Positions 61,441-64,000 of a DNA stretch of 64,000 nt are shown piece after piece (position 1 is the first letter of the stretch; every line of letters begins with the position of its first letter). The DNA lies in contig CM068320.1 of assembly GCA_034766995.1 (NCBI GenBank), forward strand, positions 18,771,812 to 18,835,811, in the 5' to 3' direction. The stretch is from Acanthacorydalis orientalis. Lineage: Eukaryota; Arthropoda; Insecta; Megaloptera; Corydalidae. A program made the translations under genes and the position numbers. The notes under the pieces were generated by a model. The model ran no database searches. It saw only the letters and a list, made by a program, of their open reading frames with translations, and was not told the origin of the DNA.

Positions 61441-61564
61441 CAAATAATAAAAACTTCTAAGTATTGATATACTGTATGTCTTATCAATTAATTTCATCAT
61501 ATATATATTTGGAATGAAATTATCTAAATTAAAGCATATTTCAAGTCTGTGACAATCGTATTTA

Positions 61565-61800
61565 GGTCAGCGGAAGCGGAACGGGTTAACTGTAACATCC
61601 CTATGAAAGGTCGGGCACTCGTCCAACTAGATCAGCAAGTCATCCTTATGGAATAGTAGTGAATATTATATGAGGGGTGAAAAAGACTAAAAGGATTGGT
61701 GAAACAGCTGTTTTAAGTTATGCTTTATTCCTTAATCGAATATAATGAACTACTGATCCACCTCTTTTATACACTTTTTTCTTATTAGTGCATACATACA
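61565..61800. mobile_element. Possible LTR-retrotransposon fragment
   Basis: A GC-richer block inside AT-rich DNA. It reads CAGCGGAAGCGGAACGGG, then TGTAACATCCCTATGAAAGG, GGTCGGGCACTCGTCC, and ends near TTAGTGCATACATACA. A stretch from TGTAAC at about 61589 to a terminal TACA at about 61800 would have the TG...CA edges of a ~210 bp LTR. No primer-binding site, coding region or clear target duplication is visible, so a solo LTR is a low-confidence reading. Confidence 0.28.
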
Positions 61801-61839
61801 CCCTTTTTTTGTATGTACATATATATATATATATAATTT

Positions 61840-62105
61840 ATTTAAATGACGCCTATTTGTGAGGAGGTAATGTTTCTACGGATAACAAAAAATGTTCTTG
61901 GTATTTTTCATTCCAATCAACAATCATTTTGCACTAGTTCTTACAGAAAAATATTATGAAAAATTCTTCAAAATTACATTAACATTAAACATTTTTATTC
62001 ATAAAAAAAGTGTATAATAAAGTTAAATTTCTTGAAAATATACTTTACAGTAAAATTTAAATCTAAATAGGGATACTTGTTTATTTTAATTTAGTGAAAA
62101 ACATA

Positions 62106-62172
<67 letters not shown>

Positions 62173-64000
62173 TTACTCGCCAACACATAACTTATTCTTC
62201 CAGCTTAATGTACATTTTCATTAAGTAGATATTTATAATATTTTAAAAATTAAAACGTTTATTTGCATTTTTTAAAAAACTACATTTATTATTCTACATT
62301 CTAAAACGTAAAAAAAAGTGAAAATATTAAATATGTGTTAATAGACTACAAATTTTGACGAAAGTGAAAATTAGATAATTAATCAACAGTTTCAATAGTT
62401 ATACGGTTTCTAGTTATAAAATAAAAATTCAATGTCAATATTAATCATTTTTTAGCACATTACAATTATGTAATCTTAGTTTTCATAATCTGACCTAAAC
62501 AATCAATTAGCAGTTTAGACAGTTATATTTTACTATCTCTGTAACTCAATAAATAGAAAACATTTATGAAAACTTCTATATTTTATAAAAATAAATGCTT
62601 ATCCTAATAAATGCAATAATTGACTAACAAGTTTTAAAAAATAATTTAAGCAATATATTTCACTTAAATACACAAATAATATGTTAATGTATTATTTAAG
62701 AACAGCTCTTATTTGAAATAAATTATTTTGCTAAAATAATAAAACAGATATTCATTTATATAACCATTTGAATACAAATACTAAATGATAGAATTTAGTT
62801 AATTATAGACATTTACGAATAACTATTTTGTAGACGTAAATAAATACATTATGAATTCGATTTTTTCTCTTAATTAATAAAATATCACAAATTCTAATAT
62901 TTTCTTTCACTATTATCACCTTATTGAACATTTATCTATACTGATATACAAATATTAATTGTATGTGCAGAACCAATCAGTATTTTAATGAAAAAAAAGT
63001 GATCGCCAAAATGAATTATATTTTTAAATTCTTTATCAGAGAGAAAAGTTAAGCAAGCATCAAAAGTGAGAAGAATAAAGTGAAAAATATAATTTGAGAA
63101 AATAAAAATAATATAAAAATATGTTCATATTACTTCTATACATGTAAATCACATATAATTTTATGTAAGAAGAAAGGAAATACAAAATAAATTAAATAAA
63201 AATTTGTTTTTATAGTAAATATAAATAAATACTATGCAAATGGCAAAATAAAGAAAACTGCAAATACGTATGATCCTATAGTAATGGGAATATTCTTCTA
63301 GTTACTAATTTTAAATTAAATACCTTTAAATAAAGATACATAAATACAAAGATTACGAAATAAAATTTCTAGAATAACTAATTGTAAACATTGAATTTTT
63401 TAAAAAATAATACAACAAAATAAGAAAAAACAAATAGTTAAGTGTAAATAATCACATTTTTTATCAATTTTATTAAATATGAAATCATTTTAGGATTAAT
63501 ATTCCATTAAATTAAAATTTATTACTTTAAAGAACATTTTATTCGTGCAAATGGATGCTATAAATTTAGTGATACAGTAGAAAAAAACAAGATAATGCTA
63601 CTAATTTAATTTTTTTTATAAAGAAGTAAACATCAGTTATTTAAACGTAGTAATGGCATTATCGAGTTTGTATATTCTCTATTATACTATTATTACGTTC
63701 AACAATTAATCCTATATTTGTATTTGCAATTTAGTTCAGCTGAAAGCTTAAAAATACAATAGAATACATTTTCTCTCGATAAACGTAAAACAGCAAGAAC
63801 TTAACGAAGGAAAATCAATACCTCCTTATTTTCAACGAGTAATGTCAATAAACCAAAACCACTAAACATATTTGACAGGAGGCATGTAGCACTGTGCACG
63901 TCTGAAAGATGCAATGACGTCATAAAACTGGCACGTGAAAATATCTGCTAACTAAATACCTATATTGTTACCTACAGCTATACATTACATTCCACATTCA
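61840..64000. other. AT-rich gene desert at the right edge
   Basis: About 2.2 kb of AT-rich DNA with one TA tract at 62109-62171. The last ~150 bases (about 63830-63960) are somewhat more complex, with AGGAGGCATGTAGCACTGTG. No gene or element recognised. Confidence 0.5.
62109..62171. repeat. (TA)n microsatellite
   Basis: About 63 bp of perfect TA. Confidence 0.97.

Noticed and set aside
61565..61660. Possible tRNA-like GC block
   Set aside because: No cloverleaf, anticodon arm or internal promoter boxes could be fitted. An LTR remnant is the more plausible reading.

Overview
The window looks like a gene-poor, extremely AT-rich stretch of an animal nuclear genome, most likely an insect. The clues are very low GC, several dozen (TA)n microsatellites of 40-100 bp, many decayed Tc1/mariner, pogo/Tigger and piggyBac DNA transposons, and one fragment of an RTE-like non-LTR retrotransposon. 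A hymenopteran is a reasonable guess from this repertoire but the sequence does not prove it. I see no intact protein-coding gene, tRNA, rRNA or CRISPR array. Most open frames in the window are poly-Ile/Tyr translations of (TA)n tracts.

Layout. 1-9 kb: an internally deleted mariner (1432-2248, minus strand), the 3' half of a Tc1/mariner-superfamily element (4171-4835), a possible mariner N-terminal scrap (7497-7681, minus) and an internally deleted piggyBac (about 8397-9036). 9-20 kb: mostly featureless AT-rich DNA with microsatellites, a Tigger/MER2-like element (11790-12268), a solo piggyBac-type end (12274 on) and a possible tiny two-exon reading frame (12833-13091). 20-30 kb: an inverted pair of an unnamed ~150 bp dispersed repeat (20571-20890) and two deleted Hsmar1-like mariners (22991-23564 minus; 29179-29726 plus). 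30-40 kb: a second deleted piggyBac with TTAA at both ends (31896-32443), a full-length but dead Tc1/mariner-superfamily element (34713-35987), and a long palindrome embedded in (TA)n (39461-39689). 40-47 kb: the RTE-like reverse transcriptase (40075-41230, minus), one copy of a ~310 bp duplicated segment, a pogo-like element (43712-44404), a second deleted mariner (45567-46415) and an 80 bp MADE1-like palindromic MITE (46434-46513). 47-64 kb: a third deleted Hsmar1-like mariner (51863-52426), possible hAT and LTR traces, and long unannotated AT-rich stretches.

Main themes. (1) Internal deletions recur: all three Hsmar1-like copies share one deletion junction, both copies of the other mariner share another, and both piggyBacs keep only the acidic N-terminus and the Cys-rich C-terminus. 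These look like non-autonomous families amplified in trans, not independent wrecks. (2) Elements that target TA very often abut (TA)n tracts. (3) At least seven copies of an unnamed dispersed repeat, and a diverged ~310 bp segment pair, are not explained by any family I recognise. (4) Several islands of higher GC and complexity stand out and are candidates for conserved noncoding DNA, which only alignment to related genomes could confirm. Comparisons with named repeat consensus sequences were made from memory, not by database search.
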